43,276 nucleotides of DNA. Origin: Nocardiopsis sp. CNT312. Its GTDB lineage: Bacteria > Actinomycetota > Actinomycetes > Streptosporangiales > Streptosporangiaceae. A program made the position numbers and the translations under genes. Shown piece after piece: positions 30,604 through 38,842 of this stretch (position 1 is its first letter; every line of letters begins with the position of its first letter). The stretch lies in NCBI RefSeq assembly GCF_000515115.1, contig NZ_AZXF01000035.1, positions 1 to 43,276 on the forward strand, read 5' to 3'. Under the pieces are notes generated by a model, which did no database searches, had not been told where the DNA came from, and was given only the letters and a program-made list of their open reading frames with translations.

Positions 30604-30644
30604 CGGTGGGCGGGGCCGGGTCCCGGACCCGGCCCCGCCCACCG
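30604..30644 (+). terminator. Terminator after argH
   Basis: A 41-base, near-complete palindrome: 30604-30623 is exactly complementary to 30625-30644 around one base, giving a stem of about 18 bp once a loop is allowed. It starts 12 bases after the argH stop and ends in TCTT. The remaining spacer to 30848 has only a possible -10 (TAGCGT, 30743-30748) for the conservon. Confidence 0.85.
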
Positions 30645-30848
30645 TCTTCGCGTCCCGAGCCCCACTCGCCCGGCCTCGATACGGCGGGCAGGAGCACCCT
30701 CCGAGTTTCCCCGTTCCACGGGTACCGGCTTCCCGAGTGCGGTAGCGTCCTGAACCTACGGACACCAAACGTGGCCTTCTCTTTACTCCCCGCACACCAG
30801 GGTCGCGTGTGCCTGAGGTGCCCGTGACCAGTCCATGGAGGGAGTGCG

Positions 30849-33176
30849 ATGGGACAGCCGGGGAGGACCGGTCGCGGGATCAGGGCTCAGCTCAACAGAA
30901 TGGTGCTGGTACCCGGCCTGACGTTCCTGGCCCTGTTCGCCGTGATGGGTGCGGCCGTGCTCGGCCAGGTGGTCTCCCTGCGGACCGCGGTCGGTGACGG
31001 GCGCGACGGCCTCGAACTCGTCGAGGCCCTGGCGCGGCTCCAGACGGAGCGCCGCCTCGTCGCCGGGTACCTCGCCGCTCCGAGTGGGGGAAATCGCGGG
31101 CTCCTCGCCGATGCCGTGGAGGAGACGGACCTGGCCCTGGACCGGGTTCGCTCTCTGGACGGTGACCCGGAGGGGCTGGCCGGGGACTTCCTCGACACCT
31201 TGGAAGGGGTCGAGCGGGCGCGGGAGGACGGCCTCGGCGGTGGCGCGGCGCCCGCCATCGTCGAGGCCTACACCGAGGCGCTCCACAGCGGTATCCGCCT
31301 CTATGGGAGTGTCACGCGCCGTCTCGACTCCGGGCCCGCGGCCACCGACGCTGCCGCGGCCACCGGTCTGCTGTGGGCCCTGGAGAGTTTCAGTCACGCG
31401 GACGCCCTGGTCAGCGGATCGATGGGAACAACGCTCCCTCCGAGCGAGCGAGCCCGGATCGCCGCCCTGCTGGCGGACACCCGCCACAGGGTGGAGACCG
31501 ACGTGCCGCCGTCGTCCGAGGCGGCGTCGGGCCCCGCGGGCGCGGCTCCGGTCGCCGAGAGCCCCGCCTGGCAGGAGGCGATGGACCTGGCCGACCGCCT
31601 CGCCAGCCAGGAGGCCGGCCCCGCCGTCACCGGCGGATGGCGGTCGGCGGCCGACCGGGTCTCCGCCGACCTGGAGGAGGCCGTCGCCGAGCGCACCGCC
31701 TCCGCGGTCTCCGCCGGGGAGTCCTTCGGCGCGTGGCGCCTCCCCCTGGTGGTCGGCTCCGGCCTGGTCGCGCTGCTCGCCGGTGCCCTCGCCTACGGGG
31801 TGGCCACGCGAGCGGCGACCCGTCTCACCGACAGGCTCGCCAAACTGCGTTCGGACATCCTGGGCGCGGCCCGCAACGACCTGCCCCGTATCGTGCGGCG
31901 TCTGGAGGCGGGTGACGGCGTCGACCTCGACACCGACGTCAGGCGGCTCGACCACGGCGACGACGAGATCGGCCGGGTCGCTGACGCCTTCGACCTCGCC
32001 CAGCGCGCCGCGGTGGGTGCCGCCGTCAGGCAGGCGGACCTCCGGGCGGGTGCCAACCGGGTCTTCCTCGGTATCGCCCACCGCAGCCAGGCGCTCGTCC
32101 AGCGCCAGATCCAGTTGCTGGACCGGGTGGAGCGGGAGGAGGAGGACCCCGACCTGCTGGAGAGCCTCTTCCAGCTCGACCACCTGGCCACGCGGGGACG
32201 CCGCCACGCGGAGAACCTCATCATCCTCGGCGGGGCCCAGCCCGGCCGCCGCTGGCGCCACCCGGTCTCCCTCATGGACCTCCTGCGCGGCGCGGTCTCC
32301 GAGACCGAGGAGTACGCCAGGGTCCGCCTGACGTCGGTACCGGAGCTGTCGCTGTCCGGCGCGGTGGTGGCCGACGTCATCCATATGCTCGCCGAGCTGG
32401 TGGAGAACGCCACAGCGCACTCTCCCCCGCACACCGAGGTCACCGTCGCCACCGAGACCGTCCCCAAGGGGGTCGTCGTCGAGGTCGAGGACCAGGGGCC
32501 CGGGATGACCGACGAAGTCCTGGCCAGGGCGAATGCGACGCTGAGCGCGGCACCGGAGTTCGACGTGATGGGACCGGCTACCGACGCGCGGCTGGGTCTG
32601 TTCGTCGTCGCCCGCCTGGCACACAAGCACGGCATCGGCGTCGAACTGCGCCCCGCGCCCCACGGCGGCATCCGTGCGGTGGTGCTCATCCCCTCCGGCC
32701 TGCTCGCCGCCCCGCCGGCGGCGGCCCCCGACCGGATCGGGGGCCCGGCCCGTGCGAGCGCGTACGCCGGGTACGGCCCGGACATCCCCGGGGCCTCCGG
32801 TGGCCGCCGCCCCGTGCTCAGGCCGGTTCCCCGGCACCAGGGCGCGGAGGAGGCCGCCCCACCCGGCTCCGCCGGGCCGCCGGTGTTGCGCCAGGTACCC
32901 GACCTGGCCGAGGAGGCCGCCCCGCCGGTCCGCGGCGCCGGGCACCGGCGGCCCCCGCTGCCCAAACGCAGGCGCCAGGCCAGTCTCGTTCCCCGGCTCA
33001 AGGAGGAGCGGGAGGGCCCCGAGCAGTCGACGGACCGCAGCCCGGAGGAGGCGCGCCGGATGATGGACGCCTTCAGCGCGGGCACGCGGCGAGGTCGGTC
33101 CGAGGACACCGGCACGCGTGGGTACGCCGACCGGACCGACGCCAACGCAGACGATCACATGGGAGAGAACGACTGA
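30849..33176 (+). CDS. Conservon sensor kinase, CvnA type
   Basis: 775 residues. Atypical actinobacterial histidine kinase that starts a conservon. TM1 (about 18-42, MVLVPGLTFLALFAVMGAAVL), an extracellular helical sensor of about 250 residues, TM2 (about 295-318), a HAMP-like linker, then the core: FLGIAHRSQALVQRQIQLLDRVE, LFQLDHLATRGRRHAENLIILGG and the HATPase with ELVENATAHSP (near 516), VEDQGPGM and LGLFVVARLAHKHG. The last 150 residues are Pro/Arg-rich and disordered. ATG 30849 follows GGAGGGAG. It is coupled to Roadblock, DUF742 and GTPase genes and is thought to feed signals to that GTPase at the membrane. Confidence 0.93.
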   Translation: MGQPGRTGRGIRAQLNRMVLVPGLTFLALFAVMGAAVLGQVVSLRTAVGDGRDGLELVEALARLQTERRLVAGYLAAPSGGNRGLLADAVEETDLALDRVRSLDGDPEGLAGDFLDTLEGVERAREDGLGGGAAPAIVEAYTEALHSGIRLYGSVTRRLDSGPAATDAAAATGLLWALESFSHADALVSGSMGTTLPPSERARIAALLADTRHRVETDVPPSSEAASGPAGAAPVAESPAWQEAMDLADRLASQEAGPAVTGGWRSAADRVSADLEEAVAERTASAVSAGESFGAWRLPLVVGSGLVALLAGALAYGVATRAATRLTDRLAKLRSDILGAARNDLPRIVRRLEAGDGVDLDTDVRRLDHGDDEIGRVADAFDLAQRAAVGAAVRQADLRAGANRVFLGIAHRSQALVQRQIQLLDRVEREEEDPDLLESLFQLDHLATRGRRHAENLIILGGAQPGRRWRHPVSLMDLLRGAVSETEEYARVRLTSVPELSLSGAVVADVIHMLAELVENATAHSPPHTEVTVATETVPKGVVVEVEDQGPGMTDEVLARANATLSAAPEFDVMGPATDARLGLFVVARLAHKHGIGVELRPAPHGGIRAVVLIPSGLLAAPPAAAPDRIGGPARASAYAGYGPDIPGASGGRRPVLRPVPRHQGAEEAAPPGSAGPPVLRQVPDLAEEAAPPVRGAGHRRPPLPKRRRQASLVPRLKEEREGPEQSTDRSPEEARRMMDAFSAGTRRGRSEDTGTRGYADRTDANADDHMGEND

Positions 33177-33177
33177 G

Positions 33178-33612
33178 ATGGTGGGCAAAGGCAACGCCGT
33201 GGACAACCTGGACTGGCTGCTGGACGACCTGGTGGACCGTGTCGTCGGGACCGACCATGCGATCGTGCTCTCGGCCGACGGCCTGCTGATCGGGCGGTCG
33301 CGGCTGCTGACCGGTGAGGACGCGGAGCACCTGTCGGCGCTGGCATCGGCCCTCCAGAGCCTGGCACGGGGCACGGGACGGTACTTCGGAGGGGGCGCCG
33401 TCCGCCAGACCGTGGTCGAGATGGAGCACTCCTACCTCTTCGTGACCGCGGCGGGGGAGGGGGCGTGCCTGGCGGTGCTGGCCGACGAGACCGCGGACGT
33501 CGGGCTGGTCGCCTACGAGATGAACCTGAGAGTCAAGAGAGTGGGCGGGTTCCTCACGGCCGCTCCGCGCGGCTCGGGGCGGCTCACCACCACGGGGGGT
33601 GCGGGTTCGTGA
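33178..33612 (+). CDS. Roadblock/LC7-domain protein, CvnB type
   Basis: 144 residues, one Roadblock/LC7 fold: LDWLLDDLVDRVVGTDHAIVLSADGLLIG (by its ends LDWLLDDL and SADGLLIG), then SALASALQSLARGTGRYF and a strand-rich second half with YLFVTAAGEGACLAVLAD. Such proteins are partners or activators of small MglA-like GTPases. ATG 33178 is one base after the kinase stop; GGGAGAG precedes it. The stop overlaps the next start by GTGA. Confidence 0.95.
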   Translation: MVGKGNAVDNLDWLLDDLVDRVVGTDHAIVLSADGLLIGRSRLLTGEDAEHLSALASALQSLARGTGRYFGGGAVRQTVVEMEHSYLFVTAAGEGACLAVLADETADVGLVAYEMNLRVKRVGGFLTAAPRGSGRLTTTGGAGS

Positions 33613-34040
33613 ACATGCCGGGCCGACGCCGTACGGTCGCCCCTCCGGGACATCCCACGTCCGAGGGGCCGACACCGGGGGTACGCGAGACCGAGACAGC
33701 GGGGGGCTTCCTGGTTCGCCCCTACACACTGACCGGGGGACGCACGCGGCCCCGCGACAGCGGCCCGGGACTGGACATGATCACCATCGTGGTGGCCGAG
33801 CACGGCAGAGCGGTGCGGTCACTGGAGCCGGAGCGGGGGGAGATCCTCAGGCTGTGCCACCGCCCGATCTCGGTGGCGGAGATCTCGGCGCGGCTCGACA
33901 TCCCGCTGACCGTGGTCAGGGTCCTCTTGGGTGACATGCTCGCCGAGGGTGACGTGCGCACCCGGGCCTCCGGTGCCGTGGCCCGGCTCCCCGAGAAACA
34001 GGTGCTCCAGGCGGTACTCGATGGCATCCGCAGACTCTGA
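33609..34040 (+). CDS. DUF742 protein, CvnC type
   Basis: 143 residues from GTG 33609, inside the Roadblock stop; an ATG two codons on is an alternative. Core motifs are FLVRPYTLTGGRTRP, EILRLCHRPISVAEISARL and VRVLLGDMLAEGDV, a winged-helix-like fold of unknown biochemical role. It always accompanies Roadblock and GTPase genes in conservons. Its end overlaps the GTPase start by 20 bases. Confidence 0.94.
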   Translation: MNMPGRRRTVAPPGHPTSEGPTPGVRETETAGGFLVRPYTLTGGRTRPRDSGPGLDMITIVVAEHGRAVRSLEPERGEILRLCHRPISVAEISARLDIPLTVVRVLLGDMLAEGDVRTRASGAVARLPEKQVLQAVLDGIRRL

Positions 34041-34623
34041 GGCCGTGGCGGCCGAGCGGGAGGCGATCCCGCGGTCGGTCAAGATCCTCGTTGCCGGCGG
34101 GTTCGGCGCGGGCAAGACGACGCTGGTCGGATCGGTCAGTGAGATCGAGCCCCTGTGCACCGAGGAGACCATGACCGAGACCGGCCATGGCGTGGACGAC
34201 ACCTGCGGGGTAGAGGGCAAGGACACCACCACGGTCGCTCTGGACTTCGGCCGGATCAGCGTGGCCTCCGACGTGGTCCTGTACCTGTTCGGGACCCCGG
34301 GGCAGGAGAGGTTCTGGTTCATGTGGGACGAGTGGGCCGATGGCGCCCTGGGCGCGGTCGTGCTCGCTGACACCCGACGCCTGGACACCTGTTTCCACGC
34401 TGTGGACTTCTTCGAGAGGCGCGGGGTTCCGTTCGTGGTGGCGGTGAACCGCTTCGACGGTGCGGACGACTACCGTGAGGAGGAGGTCCGTGAGGCGCTG
34501 GACGTCCCCGCTCGGGTGCCGGTCCTCACGGCCGACGCGCGGGTGCGCGAGTCATGCAAGAAGGTCTTGATCGACCTGGTCTCGTACGTGATCCGGCTGC
34601 GCGATCCCTCCCCGCACGGGTGA
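34021..34623 (+). CDS. Conservon GTPase, CvnD type
   Basis: 200 residues, small Ras/MglA-like GTPase. Walker A GGFGAGKTTLVGS (Lys32), G3 FGTPGQERFWFMW and G4 NRFD in VVAVNRFDGADD; the G2 switch Thr lies in EGKDTTTVALDFG. ATG 34021 is inside the DUF742 end and matches the start of the conserved domain (SVKILVAGGFG). It completes the four-gene conservon, in which the sensor kinase and Roadblock protein are thought to set its nucleotide state. Confidence 0.94.
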   Translation: MASADSEAVAAEREAIPRSVKILVAGGFGAGKTTLVGSVSEIEPLCTEETMTETGHGVDDTCGVEGKDTTTVALDFGRISVASDVVLYLFGTPGQERFWFMWDEWADGALGAVVLADTRRLDTCFHAVDFFERRGVPFVVAVNRFDGADDYREEEVREALDVPARVPVLTADARVRESCKKVLIDLVSYVIRLRDPSPHG

Positions 34624-34705
34624 GGGGCGGACCGCGGCGACCCGCGGCCGGGCCCGGACCGCGGTGTACCTTCGGGAGACGCGCCCGCGTTGCGGTGTTG
34701 AACGC

Positions 34706-34711
34706 TACAAT
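34706..34711 (+). promoter_or_regulatory. Candidate -10 box before the CbiX-like gene
   Basis: TACAAT, close to consensus, in an otherwise GC-rich spacer. No good -35 at 16-18 bases. A start near 34718 would favour the ATG at 34779 over the upstream TTG at 34731. Confidence 0.35.
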
Positions 34712-34778
34712 GTCGCGGCAGTGAACTTCCTTGTCACCTGCCCCGATCGCCCCATCCGCCTCCGATCTGAATCCTGGT

Positions 34779-35696
34779 ATGCGAAACTCAGACCGACTTC
34801 CTCCACGCGAACTCCCCAAGCGTCGTTCCGGTCGCCACCGCAACCCGTTGTCCTTCGATAACTGGTTCGGCACGCCCGCCCTGGTCATGGCGGTCCCCGG
34901 GACGGCCGAACAGGCCAGGGACGCCAGGGGCGAGTCGATCGGCGGCCGGATGGCCGACCTGGTGCGCGCCTACCGGCCCGAGGTCACGATCCGCTACGGG
35001 CACACCGAGGGCGATGAGCAGACGCTCGCCGAGGCCCTCAGCGGCCTGGACGAACACAACGGCGTTCCTCTCAGCGGTGTCGTGGTCCCCTTGGTCACGG
35101 CGCCGCACACGGTCGTCTCCACGGCGGTCTCCTCGGCTGTCGAGGCCAGCGGCGCCAACGTGCGCATCGCGGAAGGGCTCGGGCCGCACCCGATGCTGGC
35201 GGAGGTCCTGCACCTGCGCCTGGCGGAGGCCGGGCTCGTCCGGGCCGACCGCATGCGCCTGATCAGCGTCGTGGCGCCCAGCGAGACCATGGCGGACGGT
35301 GTTGTCGTGGGTGCCGTCGGCGGTGAGGGCGCGGCCAGTGCCGCCGGTGTGAGTGCGGTCCTGCTCGCGGCCCGGCTCGGCCTGACCGCGCTTCCGGCCA
35401 ACCTGGAAAACGAGGCGTCGGTGGAGCAGGTCATCGCGCAGTTGCACGACGGCGGCAGCCGCCGCCCGGTCATCGCCCCCAGCGCCCTGGGCCCGGAACT
35501 ACCCCGGGAGCGCATGGAGCGGATGGCCGAGCGGTTCGGCGCCCGCCTGGGCGAGCCACTGGGCGCCGATGGCCTCCTGGGCAAGATCGCTGCCCTGCGC
35601 TACGCGGAGATCCTCAACTCGCTCGGGGTCGAACAGCCGCCCACGGTCGAGGAGCTGCCCGCCCCCGTGGGCTCCCGGCACCGCCCGGAGTCCTGA
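34779..35696 (+). CDS. CbiX/sirohydrochlorin-chelatase-like protein
   Basis: 305 residues from ATG 34779 (start uncertain). Two tandem CbiX-like halves: TPALVMAVPGTAEQARDARG, VVVPLVTAPHTVV and GLGPHPMLAEVLHLRLAEAG in the first; ISVVAPSETMADGV and FGARLGEPLGADG in the second. Classical enzymes insert Fe or Co into sirohydrochlorin and carry a metal-binding His in an H-G-S segment; here that place reads AVPGTAE. The later GPHP His is kept. So it may be a diverged chelatase or a non-catalytic relative. Located between two conservon-type kinases. Confidence 0.72.
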   Translation: MRNSDRLPPRELPKRRSGRHRNPLSFDNWFGTPALVMAVPGTAEQARDARGESIGGRMADLVRAYRPEVTIRYGHTEGDEQTLAEALSGLDEHNGVPLSGVVVPLVTAPHTVVSTAVSSAVEASGANVRIAEGLGPHPMLAEVLHLRLAEAGLVRADRMRLISVVAPSETMADGVVVGAVGGEGAASAAGVSAVLLAARLGLTALPANLENEASVEQVIAQLHDGGSRRPVIAPSALGPELPRERMERMAERFGARLGEPLGADGLLGKIAALRYAEILNSLGVEQPPTVEELPAPVGSRHRPES

Positions 35697-35844
35697 GGCG
35701 GGCCACCGGCGGTCCGTGAGAGGCCATCCGTGACGGGTGGTCTCCCGGTCGTGCCCCCAGAGCGCGCTCGCGGTGCTGCCGCCCCTCTTCCAGTACGGGT
35801 GCGACGATCCTGCCCTGCACCAAAGGATAACTAATCGTGATTGT

Positions 35845-35878
35845 TTGACAGCACAGGGCAAGGAAACTCCGGTAGCCT
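35845..35878 (+). promoter_or_regulatory. Candidate promoter of the second sensor kinase
   Basis: A consensus TTGACA (35845-35850) lies in an AT-rich island, but TAGCCT (35873-35878) is 22 bases away, longer than normal. The TTGACA is one of the best -35 matches in the window. An activator or a non-housekeeping sigma factor may be involved. Confidence 0.4.
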
Positions 35879-35927
35879 CGCATGCGACCGCACGTGATCG
35901 GGCGGTTACACAGGCTGGAGGGGGTCC

Positions 35928-38132
35928 ATGCGTAGAACCAGAGACCGCGTGTCCACGATTCGCGCGCAGCTCACCCGCATCGTGCTGATCCCGAGCCTGT
36001 GCTTCCTCGCACTCTGGCTCGTGGTGGCCGCCGTCGGAACGACCCAGGCGGTGCGGCTGATGGGACAGGTCACCCAGGCGCGTGAGGGGGCACAGGCCTA
36101 TTCGAGCGCGTTCGACGCACTGCACAACGAGCGCCGGCTGTCACTCGTGCACCTCGGCCTCCAGGAGAGCGGATCCGGGACCTCCGCAGCCCGCTCGGCC
36201 CTGGACCAGCAGCGGGAGCGTACGGACACCGCGCTGGCCGCGGCCGTCGACGCCGCGCGTTCGGCCGACGGCGACGACGAGGTCGAACGCAGGTCCCAGG
36301 CCCTCATGGACGGTCCGGACACGGTGTCCGGGCTGCGCGCGGGCGTGGACCAGGGGACCACGGGCCGGGAGGAGGCGCTGCTGGGCTACGGGGCCGTCCT
36401 CGACGCCGTCCGTTCGGCCACCGTGGCGCTCGTCCACACCACCGACGGCGGCGAGAACCTGACCGACGCGGTCCTGACCCGGGAACTGCTGGACGCCGCG
36501 TCGGACTACGCCACCGCCGACGCACTCCTGGCCGGAGTCATCGCTGCGGGCGAGATGACCTACGCGGAGACCGCCCACTTCACCTACGTCACCGCCTCCT
36601 ACCGGCACACACTGGACGCGGCTGCGCCCGACATGCACCCCGGGATCAGAGAGCGCTACCGGGACCTGCGTGCCGCGGACGCCTGGCTCAGCGCCGAGGA
36701 GACCAGCCGCCGGGTGGTCACCCGCTCCCCGAACGCGGATACCGCGCCCGAGGGCGCAGTGACGGTTCCCGGGGCAGCCGGGGAGGACCCGGCCGTGGTG
36801 TGGAGCACCGGTGTCGGTGCCACCGGTGCGGACTGGGACTCCTCCTCCGCGGTCTCCCTCGCAGCGCTGGGCGGACTCGCGCGGGCCCAGACCGACCGGA
36901 CCGTCGACCTCGCCTGGAGCGCGGCACTGCTGCGCGTCTCCCTCGGGGTGGCCGCAGCCGTGGTCACCCTCGGTGCGGGGGCCGCCGCCATCGCCGTCGT
37001 CGGCCGCTCCTCCCGCCGCCTCACCGACCGCCTCACGCGCCTGCGCGAACAGATCCTCGACCGCGACGCCGACCTCCCCGGGATCCTCGACCGGGCACAG
37101 CGCGGCCGGAGAGTCGAGGTCCACGAGGAGCTGCCCCCCATGGACGAGCGCGGAGACGACGAGATCGGCCAGGTCGCGGAGGCGCTGGACAGCGCACAGC
37201 TCGCCGCGGTGGGCGCGGCCGTCCGCCAGGCCGAGATCCGCCGCGGCGCCAACCGCGCCTTCCTCGGGATCGCGTTTCGCAACCAGGCGCTGGTCCAGCG
37301 CCAGCTGCGGCTGCTGGACGAGATCGAGTACAGGGAGCAGGACCCGGACGCGCTGCGCCGCCTGTTCCATCTCGACCACCTCGTCACCCGGGCCCGGCGC
37401 TACGCCGACAACCTCATCATCCTCGGCGGCGGCCAGTCGGCCCGCCTGTGGCGCCAGCCGAGCCCGCTCGTGGACGTCCTGCGCGCCGCCATCGCGGAGA
37501 CGGAGGACTACGAACGGGTCCGACTGACCTCCGCGCCCCGCGTCCTCATGCGCGGCCAGGTGGTCTCCGACATCGTCCACCTGGTGGCGGAGCTGGTGGA
37601 GAACGCCACACAGTTCTCGCCGGCGGGCACACCGGTGGACGTCGGCTGCACACCGGTGCCGGAGGGGCTGGTCGTGGAGGTCGAGGACCGCGGCCTGGGC
37701 ATGTCCGAACACGGGTACGCCTCCGCGGAGCGGACCCTCAACCAGCCGCCCGAGTTCGACGTCATGGCACTTCCGGACGATCCGCGCCTGGGCCTGTTCG
37801 TGGTGGCCCGCCTGGCCGAGCGCCACGGGGTCCGTGTCTGGCTGCGGCCCTCCCCCTACGGCGGCACCCGGGCCACCACCCTGTTGCCGAACACCCTGCT
37901 GGAACCGGCGGAGAACCCGGCTCCCGTGCCCGGCCGGCCCGAACCCCGGCACCCGGGTGTCCCGGTCACGGTTCCCGGGACACCCGGCACCGGTGCCGAC
38001 GAAACGGGCCGGGAGACCGGACCGGAGGGGGACCGGACCCCCCCGCACGTGGCGCCGGTGAGCGGGGCACACCGGGTTTCGCGGCCCCAGGCCCCACCGG
38101 ACCCGCTCGGCGGGTCGCCGAGCCTCAACTGA
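35928..38132 (+). CDS. Second conservon-type sensor kinase
   Basis: 734 residues, same architecture as the kinase at 30849: TM1 (about 15-43), a large extracellular helical sensor, TM2 (about 334-361, VSLGVAAAVVTLGAGAAAIAVVG), HAMP-like linker, core FLGIAFRNQALVQRQLRLLDEIE and LFHLDHLVTRARRYADNLIILGG, HATPase with ELVENATQFSP (near 555), VEDRGLGM and LGLFVVARLAERHG, then a Pro-rich tail. HRSQ of the first kinase is FRNQ here, so the shared LDHL His is the better phosphoacceptor candidate. No Roadblock/DUF742/GTPase set follows, so it may act on the neighbouring GTPase or stand alone. ATG 35928 after GGAGGGGG. Confidence 0.9.
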   Translation: MRRTRDRVSTIRAQLTRIVLIPSLCFLALWLVVAAVGTTQAVRLMGQVTQAREGAQAYSSAFDALHNERRLSLVHLGLQESGSGTSAARSALDQQRERTDTALAAAVDAARSADGDDEVERRSQALMDGPDTVSGLRAGVDQGTTGREEALLGYGAVLDAVRSATVALVHTTDGGENLTDAVLTRELLDAASDYATADALLAGVIAAGEMTYAETAHFTYVTASYRHTLDAAAPDMHPGIRERYRDLRAADAWLSAEETSRRVVTRSPNADTAPEGAVTVPGAAGEDPAVVWSTGVGATGADWDSSSAVSLAALGGLARAQTDRTVDLAWSAALLRVSLGVAAAVVTLGAGAAAIAVVGRSSRRLTDRLTRLREQILDRDADLPGILDRAQRGRRVEVHEELPPMDERGDDEIGQVAEALDSAQLAAVGAAVRQAEIRRGANRAFLGIAFRNQALVQRQLRLLDEIEYREQDPDALRRLFHLDHLVTRARRYADNLIILGGGQSARLWRQPSPLVDVLRAAIAETEDYERVRLTSAPRVLMRGQVVSDIVHLVAELVENATQFSPAGTPVDVGCTPVPEGLVVEVEDRGLGMSEHGYASAERTLNQPPEFDVMALPDDPRLGLFVVARLAERHGVRVWLRPSPYGGTRATTLLPNTLLEPAENPAPVPGRPEPRHPGVPVTVPGTPGTGADETGRETGPEGDRTPPHVAPVSGAHRVSRPQAPPDPLGGSPSLN

Positions 38133-38153
38133 GGCGGTCCGGCGCTATGCTCG

Positions 38154-38173
38154 GGCCCCGGCATGCCGGGGCC
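38154..38173 (+). terminator. Terminator after the second sensor kinase
   Basis: A perfect 20-base palindrome centred on GGCATGCC, 21 bases after the stop. TATGCT at 38146-38151 just upstream could alternatively be a -10 box. Confidence 0.5.
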
Positions 38174-38280
38174 GCGTTGTCCACAGCCTGGGGCGCGCTC
38201 TGGCGCGGGGCGGCGGGTCGGCCCACCATGGAGGGTGACGGGGGTCGGGGGACGGTCCCGCGCCCCTGCCGGAGGTGACC

Positions 38281-38793
38281 ATGCCCGTTGCCCGACGAAT
38301 CGCTGCGGCGCTCGGTGCCGTGGCCGCGCTCATACTCATGGCCTCGGCGGCCCCGGCCGCCGGTGACCCGGGAGGGGGAGAGGTGGACGGTTTCGCCGTG
38401 ACATACCTGCCCGCACAGGTCGACGAACGGACCTCGGCGGAGGACTTCGACTACACGTGGGGGGACGTAGCCTTCTCCACCCGTGTCTGGGAGCGGCCAC
38501 TGGAGGGGGGCGGGGCCCGGGTCGTGCTCCAGGTCCTGGTGATGCGGGGGGACCGGCTCACAGGCCTGGACTCCCTCCGCGACTTCCTCGCCGAGTACCA
38601 CGAGCGACCGACCGAGTCCTGGGGCCTCACGGAGTTCGACAACCGGGGGACCCGCGCCCTGCGGGGGGAGGCCGAGGCGTTCTGGAGCTCTGGCCCCGGT
38701 GTGGCCGTGGAGGTGCGGGACGCCTTCGGGCTCCTTGGACAGGAGGAACTCCTGAAGACCGCGCGCGGGGTCACCTCGACCGACTCCGCCTGA
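38281..38793 (+). CDS. Secreted protein of unknown function
   Basis: 170 residues from ATG 38281, five bases after GGAGG (38271-38275); GTG 38275 overlaps that site. The N terminus is a signal peptide: VARRI, a hydrophobic core AAALGAVAALILMASA and a likely cut after APAAG. The mature part is small and acidic with strands (VDGFAVTYLPAQVD, YTWGDVAFSTRVWERP) and a C-terminal helix. No family recognised. It converges with the HNH-like lipoprotein gene across a shared hairpin. Confidence 0.78.
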   Translation: MPVARRIAAALGAVAALILMASAAPAAGDPGGGEVDGFAVTYLPAQVDERTSAEDFDYTWGDVAFSTRVWERPLEGGGARVVLQVLVMRGDRLTGLDSLRDFLAEYHERPTESWGLTEFDNRGTRALRGEAEAFWSSGPGVAVEVRDAFGLLGQEELLKTARGVTSTDSA

Positions 38794-38803
38794 CGCCCGA
38801 GGC

Positions 38804-38830
38804 CCGGGCCGCCGCGCACCGGCGGCCCGG
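38804..38830 (+). terminator. Bidirectional terminator
   Basis: CCGGGCCGCCG (38804-38814), loop CGCAC, CGGCGGCCCGG (38820-38830). It sits between two convergent genes, 10 bases past one stop and 13 from the other. Confidence 0.75.
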
Positions 38831-38842
38831 ACCGGGCCCCGG

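Noticed and set aside
30849..38132. NIT-type nitrate sensing by the two conservon-type kinases
   Set aside because: The extracellular regions are helical and of suitable size, but no specific nitrate-binding residues could be recognised, so no ligand is assigned.
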